In this document: positions 1 through 5,678 of the stretch, in pieces
Position numbering within the stretch: position 1 is the first letter of the stretch
Layout of the letters: each line of letters begins with the position of its first letter
Origin: Betaproteobacteria bacterium
GTDB lineage: Bacteria > Pseudomonadota > Gammaproteobacteria > Burkholderiales > Sulfuriferulaceae
Assembly (NCBI GenBank): GCA_003455595.1
Contig: DMQT01000030.1
Location: 1-5,678 of the forward strand
DNA: 5,678 bases
Reading direction: 5' to 3'
Translations under genes and position numbers: made by a program
The notes under the pieces: generated by a model
What the model saw: the letters and a program-made list of their open reading frames with translations, nothing else
Databases searched by the model: none
What the model was told of the DNA's origin: nothing

Positions 1-348
1 GTATCAAGCTGGGTCGGCATTGGCGGCGGTACACTATCGGTGCCGTTTTTGCTGTGGTGCAATACCAAAATGCCTACGGCGATTGGTACCTCGGCAGCGA
101 TTGGCTTTCCCATCGCGGTGGCAGGCACGGTCCGGTATATGCTGTCTGGCTGGACACAGCCCAACCTGCCTGCCTGGAGCCTGGGTTATGTGTATTTGCC
201 AGCACTGGTGTTGGTGGCGGGCGCCAGCATTCTCACCGCACCCCTTGGCGCGCGCGCTGCGCACCGGTTGCCGGTGGCGACGCTGAAGAAAATATTTGCC
301 ATACTACTCTACAGCCTGGGCATCAAAATGGCCTTGAGCCTGGCCTGA
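1..348 (+). CDS. TauE/SafE-family sulfite/anion exporter, C-terminal part (5' end outside window)
   Basis: This is the last 115 residues of an integral inner-membrane protein, open from the first base of the window to a TGA at 346-348. The visible part starts with a glycine-rich GIGGGTLSVP motif (residues 6-15), followed by a polar stretch ending in ATG/ATS-like 'AIGTSAA'. Both are hallmarks of the second half-repeat of TauE/SafE transporters, the family of sulfite, sulfoacetate and related organosulfur anion exporters. Three or four hydrophobic segments follow, and a short LGARAAHRLP loop precedes the last helix, as is usual in the family. Family members are normally about 250 residues, so roughly half is missing because of the window edge, not truncation. 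The hydrolase gene starts 19 bases downstream on the same strand, which suggests co-transcription. The substrate cannot be told from this fragment. Confidence 0.88.
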   Translation, partial: VSSWVGIGGGTLSVPFLLWCNTKMPTAIGTSAAIGFPIAVAGTVRYMLSGWTQPNLPAWSLGYVYLPALVLVAGASILTAPLGARAAHRLPVATLKKIFAILLYSLGIKMALSLA

Positions 349-354
349 ATCGAT

Positions 355-360
355 GGAGGG
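355..360 (+). promoter_or_regulatory. Shine-Dalgarno site (GGAGGG) that sets the hydrolase start
   Basis: A GGAGGG lies 7 bases before the ATG at 368. An in-frame ATG at 353 overlaps this site and has no ribosome binding site of its own, so 368 is the better start. Confidence 0.75.
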
Positions 361-367
361 AAATGCA

Positions 368-1099
368 ATGCGCATAGTGTGGATGTTGGTCTTGCTGATG
401 CTGGCTGGCAATGTGGTCGCAGCCGATTATGCCCGTGAGAAAAAATGGGCGGACGAAGTTATTCCGGGCGTGGTGGTGGGCGATCCGGTGTATCTGGAAC
501 AGGCCAACGGCCACAAGTTCTTGACGCTCTACACCACCGCGAAAGACCCCAAAGCTGCGCTGATAATTGTGCATGGTCTGGGCATCCATCCAGACTGGGG
601 GCTGATCGGCGTCTTGCGTAGCCAGCTGGCTGACCGCGGCTACACTACCTTGTCGGTGCAAATGCCGATGCTGGCCAACGATGCCAAGGCATCGGCTTAC
701 CCGGCCACGTTTCCTGAAGCATCACAGCGCCTGCAACTGGCGGTGGATTTTCTCAAGGCCAAGGGGTATCAGAAAATCGGCATTGTTTCGCACAGCATGG
801 GGTCGCGCATGAGCGAGGCGTATTTGTCAGCCAAACCGGATCCGGCGATCAAGGCCTGGGTGTCGATCGGCGTGCCTGGCACGGCGGATTACCGCAAGCT
901 CAACATGCCGGTGCTGGATTTATACGGACAGAACGATTTGCCCGAAGTGATCAAGGGGGCGGCTGCGCGCAAAGCCGGTTTGCAAGGCAAGCCCGGCTCG
1001 GAACAGATACAGGCAACACGTGCCGATCACTTTTTTACCGATCAGGATCAGCAGTTGGTGGATACCGTCGCACACTACCTGAACCAGCAGTTCAAGTAG
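368..1099 (+). CDS. Exported DUF3530-like alpha/beta-hydrolase
   Basis: A 243-residue protein starting at ATG 368. Residues 1-19 form a typical Sec signal peptide: one Arg, a hydrophobic core, then NVVAA before DYAREK, with likely cleavage around residues 18-19. The mature protein is therefore probably periplasmic. An alpha/beta-hydrolase fold is indicated by an oxyanion-type HGLG (69-72), a probable nucleophile Ser143 in SHSMG, a probable acid at Asp190 (YGQND) and a probable catalytic His221 (ADHFF). The HPDW segment (74-77) and the following [18 protein letters not shown] stretch resemble the DUF3530 family. The nucleophile elbow has Ser where the classical G-x-S-x-G has its first Gly. The gene follows the exporter fragment by 19 bases and overlaps the 3' end of convergent purC by 8 bases. 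The substrate is unknown; an esterase or peptidase-like role is only inferred from the fold. Confidence 0.82.
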   Translation: MRIVWMLVLLMLAGNVVAADYAREKKWADEVIPGVVVGDPVYLEQANGHKFLTLYTTAKDPKAALIIVHGLGIHPDWGLIGVLRSQLADRGYTTLSVQMPMLANDAKASAYPATFPEASQRLQLAVDFLKAKGYQKIGIVSHSMGSRMSEAYLSAKPDPAIKAWVSIGVPGTADYRKLNMPVLDLYGQNDLPEVIKGAAARKAGLQGKPGSEQIQATRADHFFTDQDQQLVDTVAHYLNQQFK

Positions 1100-1973
1100 T
1101 CAGCCGCGCCACCGCCTCGCGGTATTTTTCGCCGGTTTTGGCGGCGACATCTGCGGGCAGTTCCGGCGCGGGCGGCTGTTTGTCCCAGCCCGATGCCTCC
1201 AGCCAGTCGCGCACGAACTGCTTGTCGTAGCTGGGCGGGTTGCTGCCGGGCTGATACTGGTCGGCGGGCCAGAAACGCGATGAATCGGGCGTCAGCACTT
1301 CGTCGATCAGATACAGGCGGCCCGCGTCGTCCAGGCCGAATTCAAACTTGGTGTCGGCAATGATGATACCCCGGGTCAGCGCATAGGCCGCTGCCTGACT
1401 GTACAGGGCGATGCTGGCGTCGCGCACCTGCGCGGCGATGTCTGCACCCAGCAACTGCTCGGCACGGGCAAAATCGATATTCTCATCGTGCGCGCCGAGC
1501 TCGGCTTTGGTCGAGGGTGTGAACAGCGGCTGCGGCAATTTACCCGCCTGCCCCAATCCGGCTGGCAGCGCAATGCCGCACACGCTGCCACTGACCTGAT
1601 ATTCCTTCCAGCCCGAACCGACCAGATAACCGCGCACAATGGCTTCGACCGGCAACGGCTTGAGGCGCTTCACCACCATGGCACGGCCCGCGACCTGTGC
1701 GCGCTCCTGTTCCGTGACGACCGATTCAGGCGCGTCGCCGGTGAGATGGTTGGGAATAATACTGCCCAGCTTGTCGAACCAGAAATGCGAAATTTCAGTC
1801 AGCACCGCGCCCTTGCCCGGAATCGGTGTTGGCAGTACCACATCGAAGGCGGATAAACGATCGCTGGCGATGATGAGCAGGCGCTGGTCATCAACCGCAT
1901 AAATGTCGCGCACTTTACCGCGCGACAGCAGGGGCAGGGAGGTGATAGCGGATTCGAGCAGCGGAGCGGTCAT
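1092..1973 (-). CDS. purC: Phosphoribosylaminoimidazole-succinocarboxamide synthase (SAICAR synthetase)
   Basis: Cytoplasmic enzyme of de novo purine synthesis that joins CAIR and L-aspartate with ATP hydrolysis to give SAICAR. The 293-residue protein is of the longer PurC type. Motifs in order are GKVRD (19-23, nucleotide-binding loop), ASDRLSAFD (36-44), VEAIVRGY (109-116), GSGWKEY (119-125), [15 protein letters not shown] (152-166), ADTKFEFG (206-213), [13 protein letters not shown] (224-236) and [11 protein letters not shown] (248-258). All are expected in an active enzyme and none is visibly damaged. The ATG at 1971-1973 has no strong Shine-Dalgarno sequence, but the GKVRDIY motif falls at the usual distance from it. 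The gene lies 36 bases downstream of the AI-2E-type permease on the same strand and has a TATAAT candidate promoter of its own. Its stop codon overlaps the end of the convergent hydrolase gene. Confidence 0.97.
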   Translation of the reverse strand: MTAPLLESAITSLPLLSRGKVRDIYAVDDQRLLIIASDRLSAFDVVLPTPIPGKGAVLTEISHFWFDKLGSIIPNHLTGDAPESVVTEQERAQVAGRAMVVKRLKPLPVEAIVRGYLVGSGWKEYQVSGSVCGIALPAGLGQAGKLPQPLFTPSTKAELGAHDENIDFARAEQLLGADIAAQVRDASIALYSQAAAYALTRGIIIADTKFEFGLDDAGRLYLIDEVLTPDSSRFWPADQYQPGSNPPSYDKQFVRDWLEASGWDKQPPAPELPADVAAKTGEKYREAVARLTT

Positions 1974-2000
1974 GGCAGCGTTAATCAGGGAAAAAATGTC

Positions 2001-2006
2001 ATTATA
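2001..2006 (-). promoter_or_regulatory. Candidate -10 box (TATAAT) for purC
   Basis: Read on the minus strand, a perfect TATAAT lies 3 bases after the TGA of the upstream permease (2012-2010) and 27 bases before the purC ATG. This would give a leader of about 20 bases. The -35 region 17 bases upstream reads GCAATC, a poor match to TTGACA, so only the -10 half is convincing. It would lie inside the permease's 3' end. Confidence 0.45.
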
Positions 2007-2009
2007 CCT

Positions 2010-3068
2010 TCAGCCCCGGTACAGATTGCTGAGCTGATACGCAGCCTTGATGTGGCGCAGGCCAACCAGAATGATGGCCGACAGCGGCAACGCCAGCAGC
2101 ACGCCGAAAAAGCCGAACACTTCGCCGAACGCCAGCAGCACAAAAATCACCACCACCGGGTGCAGGCCGATACGTTCACCGACCAGCCGTGGCACCACGA
2201 TGTAGCCTTCGGTAATTTGCCCCAGCGCGAATACGCCCCAGATTGGCAACAGCCCGGACACGCTGCCGTACTGCACCAGCCCGGCCAGCGTAGCCAGCAG
2301 CATGCCGGAGATGGCACCCAGATAGGGCACAAACACCAGCAGGCCGGAGAGGATGCCAATTGGCAGCGCGTAATCCAGCCCGACTAACCACAACCCGATG
2401 CTGTAGAACAGCGCCATGATCAGCATGACCGACAGCTGACCACGCAAAAACTCTGACAGCACGGTGTCAATTTCCTGCGCCATGCCACTCACCCGCGCGT
2501 GCCAGCGGCGTGGTATCAGCTCGTCCAGCCGCGCCATCATCACATCCCAGTCGCGCAGGAAATAGAAAAACACCACCGGTACCAGCACTAGATTGGTCGC
2601 AAAGCTGACCAGGCTAAGCGTGCCGGTTTTCAGAAATCCCGCTGCGCTACCCGCCGCACTGCCCGCCCCTTGCAAGTGGTCGGTCAGCAGCTTCTTGAAC
2701 CCGGCCGCATCGGGTAATTTGATGCCGAATTGGGTTTGTAACCACGGCGCGAGCTGGGTTTGCAGCCAATCGACGTAGCCCGGCAGGCTGGCAATGAAGT
2801 GGCTGGATTCGGTCTGTACCATCGGCAGCAGAATCAGCGCCAGCAGCACAAACGCCAACGCCAGTACCGCCATCACCACCAACGTCGCCAGCGTGCGCGA
2901 AAACTTGAGGCGTTCCAATCGGTCGGCTAGCGGGTCGCAGATATACGCCAGGATGCCCGCCAGTAAAAATGGCGTGAGGATGGGAGACAACAGATACACC
3001 AGCCCAGCCATGACAAGCACGGCAGCGAGTAGCCAGCCAAATTCGCGGTTCGGTCGGGGAGCATTCAT
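2010..3068 (-). CDS. AI-2E/PerM-family membrane transporter
   Basis: A 352-residue polytopic inner-membrane protein of the AI-2E transporter (PerM/TqsA-like) family. Hydrophobic segments lie near residues 11-43, 59-83, 153-171, 212-266 and 273-340. Family marks are the N-terminal [15 protein letters not shown] (33-47), LRGQL (208-212), VPYLGA (247-252), the [12 protein letters not shown] segment (293-304) and the final [10 protein letters not shown] (322-331). A soluble region lies near residues 84-150 and contains a low-complexity GSAAGSAAG (136-144). The start is placed at ATG 3068-3066 (MNAPRP): the frame stays open to 3131, but this start leaves a normal family length and clears the divergent purM start. 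Family members have been tied to autoinducer-2 export or Na+/H+ exchange; the substrate here cannot be predicted. Divergent from purM and followed by purC. Confidence 0.92.
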   Translation of the reverse strand: MNAPRPNREFGWLLAAVLVMAGLVYLLSPILTPFLLAGILAYICDPLADRLERLKFSRTLATLVVMAVLALAFVLLALILLPMVQTESSHFIASLPGYVDWLQTQLAPWLQTQFGIKLPDAAGFKKLLTDHLQGAGSAAGSAAGFLKTGTLSLVSFATNLVLVPVVFFYFLRDWDVMMARLDELIPRRWHARVSGMAQEIDTVLSEFLRGQLSVMLIMALFYSIGLWLVGLDYALPIGILSGLLVFVPYLGAISGMLLATLAGLVQYGSVSGLLPIWGVFALGQITEGYIVVPRLVGERIGLHPVVVIFVLLAFGEVFGFFGVLLALPLSAIILVGLRHIKAAYQLSNLYRG

Positions 3069-3114
3069 TTGCGGTAAAATAGCACGAATTTTTCCATACA
3101 AACGCGAGCCTCCC
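3069..3114. promoter_or_regulatory. Divergent purM / permease intergenic region with overlapping -10-like boxes
   Basis: Only 46 bases separate the two start codons. On the + strand a TAAAAT at 3075-3080 could be the purM -10, about 35 bases before its GTG. On the - strand the complement of 3076-3081 reads TATTTT, a weaker -10 for the permease in nearly the same place. I could not find a convincing -35 hexamer for either, nor a clear purine-repressor operator palindrome. The sites are candidates based on position and the A+T-rich content amid GC-rich coding DNA. Confidence 0.35.
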
Positions 3115-4167
3115 GTGACTACTCCCAACAAACCTGCCCTTTCCTACCGCGACGCGGGAGTCGATATCGACGCGGGCGACGCCCTCATCGACCGCATCAA
3201 GCCGTGGGCCAAACGCACCATGCGTCCCGAAGTGCTGGGCGGTATCGGCGGCTTCGGCGCATTGATGGGCTTGCCAACCAAATATAAAAACCCGGTGCTG
3301 GTGTCCGGCACCGACGGCGTCGGCACCAAGCTCAAGCTGGCGTTCATGCTCAACAAACACGACACCGTCGGCATCGACCTGGTCGGCATGAGCGTCAATG
3401 ACATCCTGGTGCAGGGCGCCGAATCGCTGTTCTTCCTCGATTACTTCGCCTGCGGCAAGCTCGACGTGGACGTCGCCGAGCAGGTCATCAAAGGCATCGC
3501 GCAAGGCTGCGAGCAGGCTGGGTGCGCGCTGATCGGCGGCGAAACCGCCGAAATGCCCGGCATGTACCCCGCCGGCGAATACGACCTGGCGGGCTTTGCC
3601 GTCGGCGTGGTTGAGCGCGACGCGATCATCGACGGCAGCACCATCGCCCCGGGCGACGCCGTACTCGGGCTGGCGTCCAGCGGCGCGCATTCGAACGGCT
3701 ACTCGCTGATCCGCAAAATCCTTGAAGTCAGCGGTGCCGACGTCAATGCCGATTTTCATGGCCGCCCGCTGGCTGACGTGCTGATGACGCCGACGCGCAT
3801 CTATGTCAAACCCCTGCTGGCCCTGATGCAGGCCCTGCCGGTCAAAGGCATGGCGCACATCACCGGCGGCGGACTCACCGGCAACGTGCCGCGCATCCTG
3901 CCCGAACACCTGATGGCGGATATCGACGTCCAGTCGTGGGACATGCCGCCGCTATTCCATTGGATGCAGAAACACGGCGGCGTGGTGGACAGCGAGATGC
4001 ATCGCACCTTCAACTGTGGCATCGGCATGGTGGTGGTAGTGGCGCAGGAACACGCCGAGGCGGCGATGCAGAACCTGGCTGCGGCGGGGGAGACGGTTTA
4101 CCGGATCGGGGAGATCCGTGTGCGCGGCGAGGGCGAGGCGCAGACGGTGGTGCGGGTTTGGTTTTGA
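3115..4167 (+). CDS. purM: Phosphoribosylformylglycinamidine cyclo-ligase (AIR synthetase)
   Basis: Cytoplasmic enzyme that closes the imidazole ring of purines, converting FGAM to AIR with ATP. The 350-residue protein has the full set of PurM motifs: SYRDAGVDI (10-18), [17 protein letters not shown] (60-76), [12 protein letters not shown] (86-97), the GAES/DYF region (101-111), [14 protein letters not shown] (138-151), the [11 protein letters not shown] segment (188-198), [13 protein letters not shown] (248-260) and FNCGIGM (299-305). The start is the GTG at 3115. The frame continues open upstream to 2794, but that part runs antisense through the permease and would add about 107 residues absent from the family. 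A GAG at 3106-3108 is the only, weak, Shine-Dalgarno candidate. No purN follows; the next gene is an unrelated lower-GC nuclease, so purM is probably transcribed alone from the short divergent promoter region. Confidence 0.97.
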   Translation: MTTPNKPALSYRDAGVDIDAGDALIDRIKPWAKRTMRPEVLGGIGGFGALMGLPTKYKNPVLVSGTDGVGTKLKLAFMLNKHDTVGIDLVGMSVNDILVQGAESLFFLDYFACGKLDVDVAEQVIKGIAQGCEQAGCALIGGETAEMPGMYPAGEYDLAGFAVGVVERDAIIDGSTIAPGDAVLGLASSGAHSNGYSLIRKILEVSGADVNADFHGRPLADVLMTPTRIYVKPLLALMQALPVKGMAHITGGGLTGNVPRILPEHLMADIDVQSWDMPPLFHWMQKHGGVVDSEMHRTFNCGIGMVVVVAQEHAEAAMQNLAAAGETVYRIGEIRVRGEGEAQTVVRVWF

Positions 4168-4241
4168 TTGAGCGAATACTCAGGCGGCCGAAGCTAGGCT
4201 ATACGGAAGGGCTGAATTCCATACGTACAACATGATAGTTT

Positions 4242-4248
4242 GAGGGGG
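4242..4248 (+). promoter_or_regulatory. Shine-Dalgarno site (GAGGGGG) that sets the nuclease start
   Basis: A GAGGGGG run ends 7 bases before the ATG at 4256. The in-frame GTG at 4250 lies only 1 base after it, so the ATG is preferred. The 88-base gap between purM and this gene holds no convincing promoter or terminator; a short TGAG...CTCA inverted repeat (4169-4182) is the only structure seen. Confidence 0.65.
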
Positions 4249-4255
4249 TGTGCGA

Positions 4256-5191
4256 ATGGCTAGAAGAAAAAGAAAAGAATCTGGACTCGATCTGCTTATC
4301 GCCGCTCCTTGGCAAATTTCCGCGATTTTAGCCTTCATAATATTAGCAGGAACACGCTGGATTTTTCCTTCCATGGTAGGAGGAAATCAAGTCCTCGGTT
4401 CCTTCATGATCGCGTTAAAACCTTTCGGCTATTTCGTAGCAACCGTCTTTGGTCTTATTGCATGCATAAACTATTTTCGCCATAGAAAGAATTTTTCTTC
4501 TCCTCAAAACGTACCACCCATGCATCATGTTAAACCAAGGGTGGCGTTTGTTGATGTGAACAAATCTGATGATCGTGTTGCAAAAGTTTGGGAGGCATCC
4601 TCTAACCGGTCCCCTTTCAAGCAGCCAGAATCAAAACCAGAAGAATGGTCTCTTTCCCTGTTGAAGCAACTGGAATGGAAGCGTTTTGAAGAATTATGCG
4701 CAGCTTTTTATCGTGAGGTAGGGCTTCGTGCAGAAACGATTAGATGCGGTGCTGACGGGGGAGTGGATGCCAAACTTTTTAGAGGCGATGCTGCGGAGCC
4801 TGAATCAATCATTCAGTGCAAGGCATGGAATTTCCGGCCTGTCGGGGTTAAGCCCGTTCGGGAGTTGTTTGGTGTTATGGCCCATCAAAAAGTAGGCCGT
4901 GGCATCTTTATGACAACTAGTACCTATACAAAAGAAGCCATAGAGTTTGCTAAAGAAAATCCTATCTTTCTTATTGATGGAGAAAAATTCTTCAGCATGC
5001 TTGGTAAGCTTCCGAGCGGAGCTCAACGAAAATTGCTCTCTGTGGCTACGGATGGTGACTACCTAACACCAACTTGTCCATCTTGTGGTACCAAGATGGT
5101 TGGGCGGAATGGGTCAAAAGGGAATTTCTGGGGGTGTCTAAATTACCCACGGTGCAAGCAAACCTTTGTTATGAGGGAGGCGCCTGTTTGA
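4256..5191 (+). CDS. Membrane-anchored Mrr-type restriction endonuclease-like protein with topoisomerase C4 zinc finger
   Basis: A 311-residue three-part protein. (1) An Arg/Lys-rich N-terminus (residues 2-7), then two probable transmembrane helices near 17-37 and 52-74, which by the positive-inside rule would leave the rest in the cytoplasm. (2) An Mrr_cat-like PD-(D/E)XK nuclease domain near 135-245: LEWKRFEELC with Glu145/146, GADGGVDA with Asp171, and QCKAW with Gln187 and Lys189, matching the family's D-Q-x-K active site. (3) A C-terminal topoisomerase-type zinc finger with Cys274, Cys277, Cys294 and Cys300 in the CPxCG...GCxxYPxC arrangement. All catalytic and metal-ligand positions look intact. 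The start at ATG 4256 gives MARRKRK, the N-terminus I recall for related proteobacterial proteins. The gene is clearly lower in GC than purM and richer in AAA, AGA and TTT codons, suggesting transfer. Mrr relatives cut methylated DNA; activity against phage or foreign DNA is inference only. Confidence 0.88.
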   Translation: MARRKRKESGLDLLIAAPWQISAILAFIILAGTRWIFPSMVGGNQVLGSFMIALKPFGYFVATVFGLIACINYFRHRKNFSSPQNVPPMHHVKPRVAFVDVNKSDDRVAKVWEASSNRSPFKQPESKPEEWSLSLLKQLEWKRFEELCAAFYREVGLRAETIRCGADGGVDAKLFRGDAAEPESIIQCKAWNFRPVGVKPVRELFGVMAHQKVGRGIFMTTSTYTKEAIEFAKENPIFLIDGEKFFSMLGKLPSGAQRKLLSVATDGDYLTPTCPSCGTKMVGRNGSKGNFWGCLNYPRCKQTFVMREAPV

Positions 5192-5284
5192 GGTGGCGGT
5201 CAATGGCAAGGGTCAATGGTGTTCGGGCCATGGCTTATGCCTTGTCAGCCGTACCTGTAAAAGCAGGCCTAGCCCAATGTTACT

Positions 5285-5303
5285 GCTGAGCGGATCGCTC
5301 GGC
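5285..5303. repeat. Inverted repeat (8-bp stem, 3-base loop)
   Basis: GCTGAGCG (5285-5292) and CGCTCGGC (5296-5303) pair with one G-T wobble around the loop GAT. It lies about 94 bases after the nuclease stop and could slow or end transcription, but no run of T follows it, so a Rho-independent terminator is not supported. Its right arm overlaps the first 16-base direct repeat. Confidence 0.5.
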
Positions 5304-5314
5304 ATGGCCTGAAC
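5299..5314 (+). repeat. 16-base direct repeat, copy 1
   Basis: TCGGCATGGCCTGAAC. It matches copy 2 at 5548-5563 at 15 of 16 positions (G versus A at the fourth base). The copies are 249 bases apart and bracket the small membrane protein gene. Confidence 0.7.
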
Positions 5315-5326
5315 TCTCGAGCTAAA

Positions 5327-5335
5327 AGAGAAGGA
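5327..5335 (+). promoter_or_regulatory. Shine-Dalgarno site of the small membrane protein gene
   Basis: A purine run AGAGAAGGA lies 5 bases before the ATG at 5341. AAGGA is a strong match to the anti-Shine-Dalgarno sequence and is a main reason to believe that the short ORF is translated. Confidence 0.65.
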
Positions 5336-5340
5336 ATGTC

Positions 5341-5511
5341 ATGGTTTATTTGAAGTTTATTCAGTGGGGAATGGGGCTGCTCGTTACGTTCTATATACTC
5401 AAAGGCTTGCTTGGAAAAATGCGGGAAGGCTTTTTTTCAAAAGCGGTATTGATCACTGTAATTTGGCTGGGTTTGGCTACATTTACCTCTGGCCTGATCA
5501 AAATCGGGTAG
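5341..5511 (+). CDS. Small two-helix membrane protein (56 residues), unrecognised
   Basis: A short ORF from ATG 5341 to TAG 5509-5511, in a different frame from the longer spurious frames on either strand. Its 56-residue product starts MVYLKFIQWG and is almost entirely hydrophobic. Two probable transmembrane helices lie at about residues 6-24 and 35-53, joined by a short basic loop KGLLGKMREGFFSK (21-34). The positive charges suggest that the loop faces the cytoplasm and both ends face the periplasm. The ribosome binding site is well placed, and an ORF of this hydrophobic hairpin pattern is unlikely by chance. I recognise no family. It follows the nuclease by 149 bases on the same strand and shares its lower GC content. 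Possible roles, all inference: partner or anchor of the membrane nuclease, a small toxin-like protein, or an unrelated small inner-membrane protein. Confidence 0.62.
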   Translation: MVYLKFIQWGMGLLVTFYILKGLLGKMREGFFSKAVLITVIWLGLATFTSGLIKIG

Positions 5512-5547
5512 CAGAAATGATCTACTGCCTTCGGGTGATTAATCCAT

Positions 5548-5563
5548 TCGACATGGCCTGAAC
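5548..5563 (+). repeat. 16-base direct repeat, copy 2
   Basis: TCGACATGGCCTGAAC, 15 of 16 identical to copy 1 at 5299-5314. Similarity may reach further left in gapped form, since TACTGC precedes both copies (5281-5286 and 5523-5528), 18 and 25 bases before the core. The hairpin block begins 17 bases to the right. Confidence 0.7.
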
Positions 5564-5579
5564 ATGCCGCGCGCCAAAG

Positions 5580-5602
5580 GCCGCCGGGAGTCGCCCGGCG
5601 GC
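5580..5602. repeat. Perfect GC-rich hairpin (9-bp stem, 5-base loop)
   Basis: GCCGCCGGG (5580-5588) pairs perfectly with CCCGGCGGC (5594-5602) around AGTCG. A run of five T starts 8 bases after the stem (5610-5614). That is farther than in a classical intrinsic terminator, so a terminator function for the small upstream gene is possible but weakly supported. It is the first of several paired elements in the end block. Confidence 0.7.
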
Positions 5603-5608
5603 GAGTCA

Positions 5609-5635
5609 CTTTTTCTTGCTTTGTCCAAGAGAAAG
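5609..5635. repeat. Inverted repeat (10-bp stem, 7-base loop)
   Basis: CTTTTTCTTG (5609-5618) pairs with CAAGAGAAAG (5626-5635) with one G-T wobble around CTTTGTC. Together with the preceding GC-rich hairpin and the following CCCCTTCGGGG at 5667-5677, it forms a hairpin-dense intergenic block that reaches the window edge. From memory, similar blocks (GC-rich palindrome, CTTT-CTTTTGC / AAAGAAAGTAA palindrome, then a CGCCCC-TTCGGGG motif) recur between genes in many beta- and gammaproteobacteria. That is recollection, not a search. Confidence 0.55.
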
Positions 5636-5678
5636 TAACCAAAGAGAAGGACACCCCACTGCGCCGCCCCTTCGGGGT

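Larger units (their letters stand above)
5192..5340 (+). other. Intergenic region between the nuclease and the small membrane protein gene
   Basis: This 149-base stretch has no convincing gene. It holds a 9-base direct repeat GGTCAATGG (5198-5206 and 5211-5219), an 8-base-pair hairpin (5285-5303) and the first copy of the 16-base direct repeat (5299-5314). No clear promoter hexamers were recognised, so the small downstream gene may be read from the nuclease transcript or from an unrecognised promoter. Confidence 0.5.

Noticed and set aside
1488..1902. Plus-strand ORFs across purC
   Set aside because: They are antisense shadows of purC with no family motifs or ribosome binding sites.
2794..3114. 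N-terminal extension of purM by about 107 residues
   Set aside because: This part is antisense to the permease coding region and has no PurM homology. The GTG at 3115 gives the usual length and places the SYRDAGVDI motif at the N-terminus.
3069..3131. 21-residue extension of the permease N-terminus
   Set aside because: It would run across the purM start and the intergenic promoter region; MNAPRP at 3068 gives a normal family start.
2647..3909. Long 420-codon open frame on the minus strand across purM and the permease start
   Set aside because: It is antisense to well-supported purM and overlaps the permease in another frame. Its composition (many Ala, Gly, His, Asp, Val) is typical of the shadow frames of GC-rich genes, and no family motif is present.
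5198..5219. Two GGTCAATGG copies 13 bases apart as a possible CRISPR-like or operator repeat
   Set aside because: There are only two copies of 9 bases, with no further units and no palindrome; too little to call an array or a regulator site.
5364..5561. 65-codon plus-strand ORF overlapping the small membrane protein gene
   Set aside because: It has no Shine-Dalgarno site and a mixed, non-hydrophobic composition; the frame starting at 5341 has a good ribosome binding site and a coherent two-helix pattern.
5391..5654. 87-codon minus-strand ORF over the small membrane protein gene and the hairpin block
   Set aside because: Its first third only translates the inverted repeats, and the rest is antisense to the small ORF. 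No ribosome binding site or recognisable domain is visible.

Overview
The window looks like chromosomal DNA of a GC-rich proteobacterium, most likely a betaproteobacterium. This is inferred from protein style, from the divergent purM / AI-2E-type permease pair that is familiar in that class, and from the use of GTG and ATG starts. I cannot name a genus. Core genes occupy about the first 4.17 kb and a compositionally different accessory stretch fills the last 1.5 kb. A sample 60-base row in purM (3541-3600) is 67% G+C, while one in the following gene (4261-4320) is 42%.

Region 1 (1-1099, + strand): the C-terminal part of a TauE/SafE-type membrane exporter, then a signal-peptide-bearing DUF3530-like alpha/beta hydrolase 19 bases downstream, probably co-transcribed. 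Region 2 (1092-3068, - strand): an AI-2E/PerM-family membrane protein followed by purC (SAICAR synthetase). PurC has a plausible promoter of its own with a perfect TATAAT just after the permease stop codon, and its 3' end overlaps the hydrolase's 3' end by 8 bases. Region 3 (3069-4167): a 46-base divergent intergenic region and purM (AIR synthetase) on the + strand. PurM and PurC act at neighbouring points of de novo purine synthesis (FGAM to AIR, and CAIR to SAICAR), yet here they are in opposite orientations with a permease between them.

Region 4 (4168-5678, accessory): a membrane-anchored Mrr-type nuclease with a C-terminal topoisomerase-type four-cysteine zinc finger. It is followed by a 56-codon two-helix membrane protein with a good ribosome binding site. 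That small ORF lies between two near-identical 16-base direct repeats. The window ends in a hairpin-rich intergenic block that resembles a dispersed proteobacterial repeat.

The items most worth a second look are the nuclease plus small membrane protein as a possible two-gene accessory module, and the repeats that bracket the small gene. The remaining genes belong to known families.
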